A stretch of 46,577 bases of DNA from Desulfobulbaceae bacterium (GTDB lineage Bacteria > Desulfobacterota > Desulfobulbia > Desulfobulbales > Desulfocapsaceae). The stretch is taken from NCBI GenBank assembly GCA_011390165.1, contig JAABSV010000032.1:1-46577 (forward strand), read 5' to 3'. This document shows, one piece after another, positions 45,888 to 46,577 of the stretch (the stretch's first letter is position 1; every line of letters starts with the position of its first letter). The notes beneath the pieces were generated by a model. That model did no database searches. It was not told the origin of the DNA and worked only from the letters and a program-made list of their open reading frames with translations. Position numbers and translations under genes: made by a program.

Positions 45888-46577
45888 GTAGGTCAGATGA
45901 GATGTTCTAGTTTTCTGTTGAGACGGACTCCAATCATTTTGTACAAATTGCCAGTATGTTCTTTATCGATAATTACGCAACATGTTCCCCCTTTCTTTAA
46001 ATTATCTCCCCTCTCCTTGATGCGCATAAGTTGTCTTTGTCTTCTTCTCCTTTTTTCTGTAGATCATGATCTGTTGTTTTGAAACGAGGAAGGTAATCTT
46101 GACAATAGAGCCTTCTGGACTTGAGAATTTCTCCCTGCCTTGGTTGTTAAGAATAATCTGAATTTGCCCAGATGCTCAAGGAAATTCAATATTCACCAAT
46201 AAGGCAGAGTAGATTTATATTATTAGTTACCATTCTTTAGCGTCAAATTATTACCAGGCCGCTCGGTCATCGAGACAGAAGTAACACTGTCTTGATGACC
46301 GAGCGGCCTGAACTATTCTGGGACGTTGTGTTACGGATTCTAATTCGTCAGCCTTTTACTGTAGACCATTCAAGTGCTGCAAAATACTTTTCTTCGAGAG
46401 ATTACGGTGGTTCTTTTTTTCACTTAAGATTGTTATGTATATTGTTTAAGCGGTGAAACACTTTCTCTATGAAGGTGAGAACTCTGATATCTATAGATTA
46501 TAACTGGAATGGGTTATTCCAAATAAATATCTATTGATTCACCCAAGTACTGAGTACGGCTTGAGCTTCGTCCCTCT
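45888..46577. other. AT-rich region after the co-polymerase gene, no gene seen
   Basis: No convincing reading frame is seen in 690 bases; a 61-residue frame at 45897-46082 is rejected as chance. It contains a long perfect-type hairpin (46255-46310). Any next gene of the locus lies outside the window. Confidence 0.6.
46255..46310. repeat. 24-bp-stem inverted repeat (hairpin)
   Basis: The 24 bases 46255-46278 (beginning CAGGCCGCTCGG) pair with 46287-46310 (ending CCGAGCGGCCTG) with one G-T wobble and an 8-base loop AAGTAACA. It is GC-rich in an AT-rich region. There is no T-run on either side, so it is not a clear intrinsic terminator. It may be a transcript end, a protein-binding palindrome or an end of a mobile element. 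Confidence 0.75.

Noticed and set aside
45897..46082. 61-residue frame after the co-polymerase gene
   Set aside because: No ribosome-binding site, no motif, and AT-rich random appearance.

Overview
The window looks like chromosomal DNA of a Gram-negative, high-GC delta-proteobacterium (Desulfobacterota, perhaps near Desulfobulbales). This is inferred from gene content and style: groESL, a zinc-uptake operon, the rpmH-rnpA-yidD-yidC-jag-mnmE block next to mnmG, EF-P with an EpmA-type lysyl ligase, a UPF0280 protein and, at the right edge, an exopolysaccharide co-polymerase behind a sigma-54-type promoter. No 16S rRNA or metabolic marker gene is present, so the genus is open.

Layout. 1-1300: tail of a hybrid sensor kinase, an IS3-type transposase stub, and a tRNA-Met with its own promoter and terminator. 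1345-4769: groEL, groES and a branched-chain aminotransferase, all on the minus strand; a heat-shock-like promoter sits inside the aminotransferase terminator. 5005-13503: a PerM-type membrane protein, a diadenylate cyclase (c-di-AMP synthase) with an unfamiliar N-terminal half, a thiolase, an amidohydrolase, a YheT-type hydrolase, a ferritin-like protein and two exported proteins. 13672-18702: a PfkB sugar kinase coupled to a two-receiver response regulator, then znuA-znuC-znuB-zur behind a perfect 25-bp palindrome. 18842-27895: UPF0280-cvpA, mutM, moeA, mnmE, jag, yidC, yidD, rnpA and rpmH. 28189-32058: methyltransferase, mnmG, lgt and HU. 32316-36640: a NarL-type regulator, ygiQ behind a switch-like hairpin element, epmA and efp. 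36941-42654: a phosphoesterase, a HIT protein, mutS and a cell-wall amidase.

From about 42655 the sequence changes: it becomes AT-rich and gene-poor. It carries a near-consensus sigma-54 promoter (43787-43802), a leader of about 450 bp with overlapping palindromes, one polysaccharide co-polymerase gene (44265-45887), and a 24-bp-stem hairpin (46255-46310). This looks like the beginning of an envelope or exopolysaccharide locus that continues past the window.

The genes fall into working groups. These are protein folding and membrane insertion (GroESL, YidC/YidD), tRNA wobble modification (MnmE/MnmG), EF-P and its modification, DNA repair (MutM, MutS), zinc homeostasis (Znu/Zur), and signalling (receiver proteins, c-di-AMP). 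The most notable items are the diadenylate cyclase, the sigma-54 polysaccharide locus, and several structured non-coding elements.
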